Positions 17,196 to 25,242 of a stretch of 64,000 bases of DNA are shown one piece after another. Numbering within the stretch: the first letter of the stretch is position 1; each line of letters starts with the position of its first letter. The stretch is taken from NCBI RefSeq assembly GCF_023278365.1, contig NZ_CP075338.1, positions 1,302,001 to 1,366,000 of the forward strand, written 5' to 3'. The notes beneath the pieces are model-generated. The model ran no database searches and was not told the origin of the DNA. It saw nothing but the letters and a program-made list of their open reading frames with translations. Made by a program: the position numbers and the translations under genes. This DNA comes from Epilithonimonas zeae (GTDB lineage Bacteria > Bacteroidota > Bacteroidia > Flavobacteriales > Weeksellaceae).

Positions 17196-18335
17196 ATGAA
17201 TATTACTTTAAAACAGAAAAATTTAGCTGATGGAAGGATTAGTCTTTTCATTGAGTATTACAAGGGTTCTTCTACTAATGCACAAGGAAGAAGAGTTCAC
17301 CTGCGAAATTTTGAGTATTTAAAACTGTATTTGCACCCCGATCCAAAGTCGGCTAAGGAAAAAAAAGAAAATAAAGAAACTATGGCTCTTGCCGAAAGTA
17401 TTTTGGCAATCAAAAAAGCTGAATATGTTCAAGGTCGCTACGATTTGAAAGATACTGTAAAAAGTAAAAGGACTTTTTTAACATACTTTGAGGAGTTGAC
17501 AGAAGAAAAACAAAAACAAGATACTTCTAATAATTACGGTAATTGGTTATCGACTCTACAACATCTCAAAAAGATTGTTCCAAAAAATATGACTTTCGAT
17601 GAAATTGATGAAAGCTTCGTCAAGAAAGTTCACCGATATTTCGAAAAAGATGCTCTCACAAAAAGTGAGCTGCCACTTTCTCAGAACTCAAAATATTCAT
17701 ATTTCAACAAGTTTAAAGCTGCTCTAAGAAGTGCTTTCGATAATGGATATTTGACAGTAAATTATGCGTCAAAAGTAAAATCCTTTGAACAAGCGGAAAG
17801 CCAAAGAGAATATCTGATTTTTGATGAATTGCAACGTTTAGCAAAAGCGGAATGCAAATACCCGGTTTTGAAAAAAGCATTTCTTTTTTCGTGTTTATCA
17901 GGACTACGGTGGTCGGATATTAATACTTTGACCTGGAAAGAAGTTCGTGATGAAGGTGATGTTTCCAGAGTCAATTTCCGACAGGAAAAAACAGATGGCG
18001 TAGAATATCTCTACATCTCAAAACAAGCCAGGGAATTGCTGGGCGAAAGACAAGATCCTCAAGCAAGAGTTTTCAAAGGTTTGAAATATGGAATGACCTA
18101 CAATACTGAAATTATCCGTTGGTGCAATCGAGCTGCAGTTCCTAAGCATATTACTTTTCATTCAGCGAGACATACGAACGCTGTCTTACTTCTGGAAAAT
18201 GGCGCTGATATTTACACAGTTTCAAAAAGACTGGGACATCGGGAATTGAGAACGACTCAGATCTATGCAAAAATTGTGGATAGCAAAATGAAAGAAGCTG
18301 CTGAGATTATTCCGGAATTAAATATCGAGTTATAA
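17196..18335 (+). CDS. int: tyrosine recombinase (integrase)
   Basis: A 379-aa site-specific integrase of the Bacteroidota type. Arm-binding N-terminal domain (about 1-85), SAM-like core-binding domain (about 90-190) and catalytic domain with Arg238 (LSGLRWSDI), Lys265, His322-x-x-Arg325 (HSARH), His348 (LGHRE) and nucleophile Tyr357 (TTQIYAKI). It lies 170 bases inside the left att site, pointing into the element, and should catalyse integration at and excision from the mnmE 3' end. Confidence 0.95.
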   Translation: MNITLKQKNLADGRISLFIEYYKGSSTNAQGRRVHLRNFEYLKLYLHPDPKSAKEKKENKETMALAESILAIKKAEYVQGRYDLKDTVKSKRTFLTYFEELTEEKQKQDTSNNYGNWLSTLQHLKKIVPKNMTFDEIDESFVKKVHRYFEKDALTKSELPLSQNSKYSYFNKFKAALRSAFDNGYLTVNYASKVKSFEQAESQREYLIFDELQRLAKAECKYPVLKKAFLFSCLSGLRWSDINTLTWKEVRDEGDVSRVNFRQEKTDGVEYLYISKQARELLGERQDPQARVFKGLKYGMTYNTEIIRWCNRAAVPKHITFHSARHTNAVLLLENGADIYTVSKRLGHRELRTTQIYAKIVDSKMKEAAEIIPELNIEL

Positions 18336-18530
18336 AAAATTCCGTTTTCTATTTTTAAACTCAAATAAAATCACTTTCTCATCCAGTTGAATCCAGAATA
18401 ATCTTATTTAGCCTTTTAACATTTCAAATTAGTCCAAAGTATTCTTATTTAGCCTGCAAGCTATTGATAGTCTTCCATTTATGGTTTTTATTGTTGACTT
18501 TTGTTTCGTTAAACCAATTAAAAGAAACAG

Positions 18531-18815
18531 ATGGAAAATAACGAAATCATCATTCATAAGCTCAACCGAATTGAAAAGCATATTTTCGGGCTCAAGGCAA
18601 TTCTTAATGTAGAAGAGCTTTCAGATTACACAGGGTTCAAGAAATCCTATATCTACAAATTGGTTCATACCAACTCTATCCCATTCTCAAAACCTTCCGG
18701 AAAAATTCTATTCTTTGAACGAAAAAAAATTGACGAATGGTTGCTCAAAAACAGCCATAAATCAAACGATGAGATCCAACAAGAAGCAATAGAATTTTCT
18801 TTACGCAAAAAATAA
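18531..18815 (+). CDS. helix-turn-helix DNA-binding protein (excisionase-like)
   Basis: A 94-aa protein with an HTH_17/MerR-like module: ILNVEELSDYTGFKKSYIYK then a wing FSKPSGKILFFERKKIDEWL, residues about 24-71. Such proteins beside Bacteroidota integrases usually act as excisionase/recombination directionality factor or as regulator. It is 195 bases downstream of the integrase and precedes the replication genes. Confidence 0.85.
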   Translation: MENNEIIIHKLNRIEKHIFGLKAILNVEELSDYTGFKKSYIYKLVHTNSIPFSKPSGKILFFERKKIDEWLLKNSHKSNDEIQQEAIEFSLRKK

Positions 18816-18842
18816 AACCTAACTACTGCCATAGTTAGGTTT
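18815..18842 (+). terminator. hairpin after the HTH gene, possible terminator
   Basis: A perfect 11-bp stem AAACCTAACTA / TAGTTAGGTTT with a six-base loop, starting at the HTH stop codon. The T run is short, so it may attenuate rather than fully terminate. Confidence 0.5.
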
Positions 18843-18918
18843 AAATGTTTGTTTTACTGGAAGTAAAGAGCAAATATAAAAATTATTTGTGACTCCTTCC
18901 AAAATCAAAAAATGTTTT

Positions 18919-20079
18919 ATGGAAGAAAATAAGATTCTGTATCAAATTGAGACAGAAACGAAAACAATATTTGACAGAACGCTCAATTATTTGAATTCAA
19001 AATATTCAATTAGATTCAACACAATCTCTCTTGAGCTTGAAATTAAACTTGTTTCGGATAAAAAATGGTCACCACTCAATTTGAACTCATTATTTATAGA
19101 ACTTGTCAGAGCAGGAATTGATATTCCGATTAATAAGTTGGAGATTCTGGTCAGAAGTCATTTGATTCAGCAGTACAATCCGATTCGGGAATATTTCGAA
19201 AACTTGGAAAATTGGGACAACGATAACCATATCAGTAAGCTTTGCAGTTATGTAAAGACGACCGATGATAAATCCTTCCAAAAGTATTTCGAGAAGTGGA
19301 TAACCAGGACTGTAATTTGTGCATTGAAACCCGGCTACATCAACAAACAGTGTTTTGTGCTGTTCAATACTAAGCAAAACAGTGGAAAGACGAGTTTTCT
19401 GCGATTTCTCATTCCTGCAAGTCTTGAACAATATTATACAGAAGACATTGGTGTTGATAAAGATGGCTTAATTTCCTTATGTAAAAACCTTCTGGTCAAT
19501 ATTGATGAGCTTTCGGTAATGTCAAAAACAGATGTTAATATTCTTAAATCCTTCATTTCAAAAAATACCGTCAATGCACGTTTGCCTTACGATCGAAAAT
19601 CATCATTGATGCACCGAACGGCTTCGTTTTGTGGGTCTACCAACCGGTCGGATTTTTTAACCGATGAAACCGGAAGTGTGCGGTGGCAGATTTTTGAAGT
19701 TTTGGAGATTGATTTCAATTATTCTAAGGAAATCAATATTGAAAAAGTTTGGTCACAAGCATACTATAATGCTTTTGAAAGAAAAAATTACAATCCTGAA
19801 CTCACGGCTGAAGATATCCAGGAAAATGAAAAGCGGAATGAAAAATTCAAACAGGTATCCCTGGAACAGGAAATTATCCTTAATCATTTCGAAAAATCCA
19901 AACTGCAAAGTGAATTTCTGACGCCTTCGGACATTATGCTTGCTATGAACAATGCGCTTGGTGTACGGCTGAACATTATAAAAATTGGTAAAGCCTTGAC
20001 CGCAATGAACTATGAAAGAATTAAACATCCGAAAAGACAAGTCTATGGATATTTGATCCGAAGGAAAATTGACGAATGA
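18919..20079 (+). CDS. VapE-like ATPase (virulence-associated E family, SF3-like helicase)
   Basis: A 386-aa protein of the virulence-associated E family common in mobile elements and satellites. Walker A NTKQNSGKT (residues 150-158) and Walker B LLVNIDEL (Asp196) are followed by the arginine-containing RKSSLMHRTASFCGSTNR region typical of VapE. ATG at 18919 (MEENKI) is chosen; the open frame begins with GTG at 18889. It probably unwinds the origin during element replication, together with the primase downstream. The iteron-like cluster lies between the two genes. Confidence 0.88.
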   Translation: MEENKILYQIETETKTIFDRTLNYLNSKYSIRFNTISLELEIKLVSDKKWSPLNLNSLFIELVRAGIDIPINKLEILVRSHLIQQYNPIREYFENLENWDNDNHISKLCSYVKTTDDKSFQKYFEKWITRTVICALKPGYINKQCFVLFNTKQNSGKTSFLRFLIPASLEQYYTEDIGVDKDGLISLCKNLLVNIDELSVMSKTDVNILKSFISKNTVNARLPYDRKSSLMHRTASFCGSTNRSDFLTDETGSVRWQIFEVLEIDFNYSKEINIEKVWSQAYYNAFERKNYNPELTAEDIQENEKRNEKFKQVSLEQEIILNHFEKSKLQSEFLTPSDIMLAMNNALGVRLNIIKIGKALTAMNYERIKHPKRQVYGYLIRRKIDE

Positions 20080-20095
20080 AATAATCTAAAATTAC

Positions 20096-20271
20096 TTACC
20101 ACTTACCTGAAAATTTCAGAAACTACCATTAGTACAAAGTTTATAATAAGGTAACTGAATAAAAGTAAACTTACCTAATTACCTAAAATAAATGAAGGTA
20201 ACCAGGTAATGAAAGGTAGGACGTAAAATGTGTAGAAACCTCGATGAACAAAGGCATAGGTAGTAAGGTAG
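20096..20271. repeat. iteron-like cluster of AGGTAA/TTACCT motifs, candidate replication origin
   Basis: About nine copies of AGGTAA/G or its complement lie in 176 bases: 20096-20100, 20103-20108, 20149-20154, 20171-20176, 20179-20184, 20196-20201, 20204-20209, 20214-20219, 20258-20263 and 20266-20271 (the first one partial). Several are in pairs 7-8 bases apart. They lie between the VapE-like and primase genes, where an element's origin would be expected. Confidence 0.55.
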
Positions 20272-20319
20272 GCGAACTTTTAAAAAAACTTTATAAACAA
20301 AACACAAAAATAAGATTCT

Positions 20320-21201
20320 ATGAACTGTAAACAATTCAACAGCATACCGTTGGAAGAAGTCCTCTTTTCTCTCGGACACCTTCCCACGAAACAAAATGAA
20401 AAAGAAGCTTGGTATCTCAACCCATTTGCCAGCGAATCCCAAGCCTCTTTTAAAATCAATAAAAGCCTAAACTATTGGTACCTCTTTTCAGAAGGAATTG
20501 GAGGTAATAATACCGATTTTATGAGGAAATATCTGAATGCTTCAGTAAGTGAAGTTTTAGTTTGGGCAGAGAATCACTATTTTTCTTCTTTTCAAAAGCA
20601 AAATGTTCCTTATCAGAAATTTGAGAATCTTCCGAAAAATTACGAGATAATTGAAATTAAAAATGTCCAGCATCCGGCACTCCTGGAATATTTGAGAGAA
20701 AGAAAAGTACAAAATCAAACCGAATTTTTAAAGCAAATCCATTATCAGAATAACAATAAAAACTATTTTGGAATTGGTTTCAAAAACGATTCAGGCGGTT
20801 ACGAAATCCGCAATAAATATTCAAAAATCTGCTTAGGTAAAAAAGATGTCACAACCATTAAAAACGGTTCTGATTCACTTCGGATTTTCGAGGGATTTTT
20901 CGACTTTCTTTCTTTTAAAACTATAGAAAATCAATTGGCAAAAGGACCGTCTGATTATCTCATTTTGAACTCTGTCTCTATGATTCAAAATATTAAAAAT
21001 TCTCTTGAAAAATATGAAAATATTGAGCTTTATTTTGATAATGACCAAGCCGGGAATCGTGCTGTAGAAATCATTCGAAATGAAACAAAAAGAATAGAAG
21101 ATTGCCGGGTTCTCTATTCAGATTTCAAGGACTTGAATGAATATCTTACAAAGAAAACCGAGGAAGTTCAAAAACAATATAAATCTGCATTTAAGAGATG
21201 A
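20320..21201 (+). CDS. Toprim-domain DNA primase-like protein
   Basis: A 293-aa protein with a CHC2-like N-terminal region that has lost its zinc-binding cysteines (WYLNPFASESQASFKINKSL, WYLFSEGIGG) and a C-terminal Toprim domain. Its acidic residues are Glu191 (LRIFEGFFDFLSF) and the Asp240-x-Asp242 pair (LYFDNDQAGNRA). It should prime DNA synthesis of the element with the VapE-like helicase. Its stop overlaps the next start by four bases (ATGA). Confidence 0.88.
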   Translation: MNCKQFNSIPLEEVLFSLGHLPTKQNEKEAWYLNPFASESQASFKINKSLNYWYLFSEGIGGNNTDFMRKYLNASVSEVLVWAENHYFSSFQKQNVPYQKFENLPKNYEIIEIKNVQHPALLEYLRERKVQNQTEFLKQIHYQNNNKNYFGIGFKNDSGGYEIRNKYSKICLGKKDVTTIKNGSDSLRIFEGFFDFLSFKTIENQLAKGPSDYLILNSVSMIQNIKNSLEKYENIELYFDNDQAGNRAVEIIRNETKRIEDCRVLYSDFKDLNEYLTKKTEEVQKQYKSAFKR

Positions 21202-21836
21202 GAAATTCAAAAACTTTTGATGGGAACTTATTTGAGAAAATGTTTGATTTAAATTCAAAAAATAAAATCGGCGCAAATACTATAGCTGTATTTACTTTTA
21301 TCCTGTACAAATGTGAAGATCCACGAAAAGAAATTGTTTTATCAGACTATCAAATGGCAAGAGAGCTTGGGCTTTCCAGGCAAACAGTCATCACTGCAAA
21401 AAATAAGCTCAAACTTTTAGGACTTTTAGATTATAATAGAAATCCGGGTTTTCCAAATCGTTTTATTTTAAATGGAAACCCAATGCCAAAAGTAACACCA
21501 AAAACCTATGAAATAATAGATAAGCCGATTGATGGATTAAAAACCATTGTGGAATCGGAAATTAATACAAAAAGTTCATTTTCAAAATATCCGAACTTAA
21601 AACAGTTTATGGATTTTGCAAAAACTTTGAAGGACTATTCAGAAAAACTGGATGATTTATTGATTCAAAAATTTCAAAAATGGGAAGAAGCAGATTGGAA
21701 AAATTCACTTGGAAGACCTATTTTGAATTGGCAATCTACTCTTGAAAAAAATATAAATACACTCGATGTTTCACATTATAATAAAGGTTCTTCGCTAATT
21801 AATCTTCCAATTATCAAGAGACCTATGCTAGACTAA
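21198..21836 (+). CDS. winged-helix protein of the replication module
   Basis: A 212-aa protein whose residues about 15-90 form a helix-turn-helix domain (DYQMARELGLSRQTVITAKN, KLKLLGLLDYNR) like the N-terminus of phage replication initiators/DnaD-like proteins. The C-terminal part is charged and helical and ends with a W-rich DWKNSLGRPILNWQSTLEKN segment, a pattern seen in replication proteins that bind helicases. It overlaps the primase gene, so it is translationally coupled and probably acts in replication start. Confidence 0.7.
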   Translation: MRNSKTFDGNLFEKMFDLNSKNKIGANTIAVFTFILYKCEDPRKEIVLSDYQMARELGLSRQTVITAKNKLKLLGLLDYNRNPGFPNRFILNGNPMPKVTPKTYEIIDKPIDGLKTIVESEINTKSSFSKYPNLKQFMDFAKTLKDYSEKLDDLLIQKFQKWEEADWKNSLGRPILNWQSTLEKNINTLDVSHYNKGSSLINLPIIKRPMLD

Positions 21837-21905
21837 AATCAACCATTCCGACTGGTCTAAATTAAGGTAGACTAAATAATATTTCTGTTTTACGAAAATT
21901 ACATA

Positions 21906-21964
21906 GCAAGATGTGTCTTTGTATATACAAAATTTTCATTTTGTACTATCAAAGACTCTCTTGC
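21906..21964. repeat. nested three-part inverted repeat downstream of the replication genes
   Basis: Three matched arm pairs are nested: GCAAGA 21906-21911 / TCTTGC 21959-21964, GTCTTTG 21915-21921 / CAAAGAC 21950-21956, ACAAAA 21927-21932 / TTTTGT 21939-21944, separated by small internal loops. It lies in the 603-base space before the first cargo gene. It could be a structured RNA, a strong terminator or a mobilisation/replication origin. Apart from this and the next repeat, 21837-22439 shows nothing else. Confidence 0.5.
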
Positions 21965-22130
21965 CTTTTCTTCGAAAAGGGTGAAAAAACTTCGGAACTC
22001 GTTTTTTTGTTTTGGAAATCCTTTTTTTTTAAGAATAGAAAACTATGTATTTTGTTTAGATATATATAGAAGAAATTGCTGGTGAAAAGAAAAAGACTAT
22101 TGAGAAAGCGAAGTAAAAGTAGTGAGTGAA

Positions 22131-22157
22131 AATACTAAATTGATGCAATTTAGTATT
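22131..22157. repeat. perfect 11-bp inverted repeat
   Basis: AATACTAAATT / AATTTAGTATT with loop GATGC. It has no following T tract, so it is not an obvious terminator. It is a candidate protein-binding site or part of an origin. Confidence 0.45.
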
Positions 22158-22439
22158 AAATGTTTTTTTTGATTGTCAATTTGATGTGGCTATTTCAAGT
22201 TCAGTCTAAACAGTGGAATTTATTTTATCTGCGTTTGCTTTTATCAGAAAAACAAAACATTCGTTAAGCCAAGAAAAAATCAATATAAAAATATTTGTAA
22301 GTACTAATAATCAAACCATCAAAATAAATTTTATATTAGCAGTAGAAAATAGCTTTAAGAAAGTTATATAAATCAGATTGACGCAATACGTAAATTTGGA
22401 AAACATCTGCCTTTTATAATACATTTCGCTGACAACTTT

Positions 22440-23807
22440 ATGAAATCAAAATCTGAATTTAAAGAAGAATATAAAGAAATATGTGATCTTGCATTTTCAT
22501 ATGCAGTTTCAAATATGAATGAAAATATTTGTGAAGAACCAAATATTAAAAACTGGACTAAAGAAAATCAAACAAAATTTTTGTCTTTAGTAAATGAAGG
22601 TTTCAAAAAGGCTCAAAATGAAATTATTAATCAAATTATTTTTTATCAAGAGAAACTAGCCATAGCTAAAATCGAATTAAAAACAAGTAGAAAAAACAGA
22701 GATAAGAATTTAGAAAAAAAGATAAAAAGTAATATAGATTTAATATCATATCGCTTGAAACTTCTTTCTTACATAATGGATGGGATAGCATGGCAATTAT
22801 TTGGTGGACAGACATTTATAACCAAAAGGTTTTATATTGGAGAAACTCCTAAAACATTGACAAATTCCAATATTTTGCACGTGAAAAATGTTGCAGATAA
22901 AATTAATGAAGATCCTTTACAATTTGCTTTAATATCAGACCTGACAAATTTTGTACAAATTGGAGATTTAGTTATTAAGAGAAAAAATGGGGTTGGGATT
23001 TGTGAACTTAAAGAAGGTAAAATCAATGAAGAACTTATTGAAATTAAAAATAAAATCTATCAAAGTGACATTAGTAATGAAATAATTAACAATACCATAA
23101 AAGAATTAGATAAAAAAAAGTTAGAACAATTGCAAAGAATGCTTAAGCAAGATGCAAGAATGCAAGATGCAATTGATGTTGTTAACAATGAAGAAGGAAA
23201 TGATCACAAAACAGGAAAAGAAATAAAAATTATTTCCAATGAATCTCCTACACATTATTATCATAATGAAATGCTGAGAACAATTTCTGGTTTAAGTGAC
23301 AAAAACTGGGCGTATCTTGTAGAAGATTTATCAATAATACATTTAGGTGCGTATAAGCCTGATTCATATATATTATCAAATATTGCTATTCGCGCAATCT
23401 TAGATGAACAATCTAAGAACTATATAATTGCTGATTACAAAGAAATTATAAATGCTACTTCTCAACCAATATTTGCAAAACCTCTACCTCCGGAAATAAT
23501 TAATGAAATATTATTTGATGATATTAGAATTATTATTGGTATTGATCTCACAATGTTCTTTAAGAGATTTGAAGAGATTTTTGGAATAAAAACAGAATTT
23601 TTATCTCGAAAAGAGACGAAGAAATTATTAGAAGAAAATAAAGAAAATGCTAAGAATTTTTTTACAATAGACAATAGGTCGATTAAGTTTGTTAATCCTA
23701 AAAATGGAAATTTTGTTATGCTAGGAGGCGGAATAATCTCTAAGCTATTATTTGATAATTACCATCCAATATCTATTTTTGAATATATTAATGAACTTCT
23801 TAACTGA
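22440..23807 (+). CDS. unknown protein with a PD-(D/E)xK-like motif, first cargo gene
   Basis: 455 aa, strongly AT-rich, family not recognised. Residues about 60-115 are a charged coiled-coil-like stretch, followed by YIMDGIAWQLFGG. Residues 176-191 (GDLVIKRKNGVGICELKEGK region; Asp176, Glu189, Lys191) have the spacing of a PD-(D/E)xK nuclease core. The C-terminal half has a LIVEDLSIIHLGAYKPDSY-like block and ends in MLGGGIISKLLFDNYHP. It has its own spacers on both sides, so it may be a stand-alone defence gene. Nuclease activity is inferred only. Confidence 0.5.
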   Translation: MKSKSEFKEEYKEICDLAFSYAVSNMNENICEEPNIKNWTKENQTKFLSLVNEGFKKAQNEIINQIIFYQEKLAIAKIELKTSRKNRDKNLEKKIKSNIDLISYRLKLLSYIMDGIAWQLFGGQTFITKRFYIGETPKTLTNSNILHVKNVADKINEDPLQFALISDLTNFVQIGDLVIKRKNGVGICELKEGKINEELIEIKNKIYQSDISNEIINNTIKELDKKKLEQLQRMLKQDARMQDAIDVVNNEEGNDHKTGKEIKIISNESPTHYYHNEMLRTISGLSDKNWAYLVEDLSIIHLGAYKPDSYILSNIAIRAILDEQSKNYIIADYKEIINATSQPIFAKPLPPEIINEILFDDIRIIIGIDLTMFFKRFEEIFGIKTEFLSRKETKKLLEENKENAKNFFTIDNRSIKFVNPKNGNFVMLGGGIISKLLFDNYHPISIFEYINELLN

Positions 23808-24026
23808 AAAAAACTGCAAATAGCATAGTTTTGCAAAATATGGTATTAAGCACAAAATTGAAATTCTACTCCTTTTATTCCGCAAATTGCTTTTCATTTT
23901 GATTGTTTAATTTTAACAATATGAAAAAGCATTTGCTAAGTTTCCGAATTCTTGAACTTTTAATTCTTCGAATTCCCGCACGTCGCACATCCTTTTCCGT
24001 TAGCTATAATTTTTTAAACCGACACC

Positions 24027-24773
24027 ATGAGCCTAATAGACTATCATCGAACAACATCAAGTGAACTTTTAGCCTTGACAAATAAAGTCAGAAGCCTGAT
24101 AACACATTGGGGTGAAGACGGGCGTTACAAGGAAGCGGTTTTGAAAAATGTTATAGGACGTTTCCTGCCTGAAAAATACTTAATTGGGACTGGTTTTGTG
24201 ATTAAACAAACTGAAAATCGTGGCGAACATTTATCATCAAGACAGATTGACTTAATAATTTATGATGATGCAAGTCCTGTACTATTTAAAGAGGGTGATT
24301 TTGTAATCTTAACACCAGATGCAGTTAGAGGAATTATTGAAGTAAAAGCAAATTTACAAAACCAAGGAGTAACCGGTGTTTTACATCAAGCAAATGAAAA
24401 TGGGCAATTTATTTTATCAGGTAAAGAAGATAAAACGCAAAATTTTTTCAACGGCGTATTTTCATACGAAGGTTTCGGAAATAATTTCGCTATGCAAACT
24501 TTCGTAGACAATTATTTACAAAGCAACCTAGACTTTTCAACTGATATTGATTACTTGAAGTTTAAAGTAAATCACGTTTCCTTAAATAAAGATTGGTTTA
24601 TAAAGGTATGGAATGATGATACAAATCCTCATTCAATTTATAATATTGAAGACCTTTCCTTTTCATTCTTTATTTCAAACCTTATTGACACTTTGGCGAA
24701 CAAATCAATTCAGAAAAACAATTTTATTTGGTATGCAACTGACAAAGAACTAAATCTCAAAAGACAATTTTGA
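24027..24773 (+). CDS. DUF6602-type protein (nuclease-like fold)
   Basis: A 248-aa protein that I recognise as a DUF6602 member: FLPEKYLIGTGFVI, then SSRQIDLIIYDDASPVLFKE, then LTPDAVRGIIEVKANL. Asp75, Glu105 and Lys107 make a PD-(D/E)xK-like triad (IDLIIYD...IIEVKA), so a nuclease or nucleic-acid-binding fold is likely. Such genes are frequent in defence islands. The biochemical role is not known to me. Confidence 0.65.
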   Translation: MSLIDYHRTTSSELLALTNKVRSLITHWGEDGRYKEAVLKNVIGRFLPEKYLIGTGFVIKQTENRGEHLSSRQIDLIIYDDASPVLFKEGDFVILTPDAVRGIIEVKANLQNQGVTGVLHQANENGQFILSGKEDKTQNFFNGVFSYEGFGNNFAMQTFVDNYLQSNLDFSTDIDYLKFKVNHVSLNKDWFIKVWNDDTNPHSIYNIEDLSFSFFISNLIDTLANKSIQKNNFIWYATDKELNLKRQF

Positions 24774-25143
24774 AAGTAAAACAACAGGTAAGATAGATTT
24801 GTCTAGAGCGGGGCTGAAGTGCTTTGATTGAAAATTTTTTGCAAGGTTCAACATTCATACTTCTATTGAAGTCTTGCGTTGCAAACTCCATTTTCGCCAG
24901 CACCCAAACGTTAAAATAAATTTAAAAATCTCAAAAAAGAATGGGTTTGATGTTATTAGAAAAATAGTTAGATTTTTAAATTTTTGTTGTTTGATAAAAA
25001 AAATTAAATTGGTTTCAAAAAAACAATATAAAATTTTGCTCCTTAACAATTAATGATTTTCCTGTAATTGAATTTATAAATTTATTCAGCAATTTTCTGT
25101 TTACTCTATTAGTTATTTCTCTTTTATTACCCTGTTTTTGAGG

Positions 25144-25242
25144 TATAAAAAGAAGCCCACGCCGTTGTATATACTACTTGAGTATTTAGTGAGTATCCGT
25201 GACCTCACCCTACGGGTGTACAAGCACCCTCGTTGTTCTTGG
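25144..25242 (-). ncRNA. candidate guide RNA of the dCas12f homologue
   Basis: Directly downstream of the dCas12f stop, the minus strand can fold three consecutive hairpins: GGGTG-CTTGTA-CACCC (25229-25214), GTGAG-10 nt-CTCAC (25208-25189) and ATACT-CAAGT-AGTAT (25185-25171). An unpaired ATACAAC (25170-25164) follows, then non-structured sequence. This is the layout of Cas12f/TnpB-type guide RNAs, where the scaffold ends in a CAAC-like tail and the guide follows. If so, the guide begins GGCGTGGGCTTCTTTTTATA (25163-25144). Neither transcription nor the exact ends can be known from sequence. The rest of 24774-25140 shows nothing recognisable. Confidence 0.5.

Noticed and set aside
24774-25242. 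CRISPR array beside the dCas12f gene
   Set aside because: No direct repeats of array type were found; only one scaffold-like structure is present.
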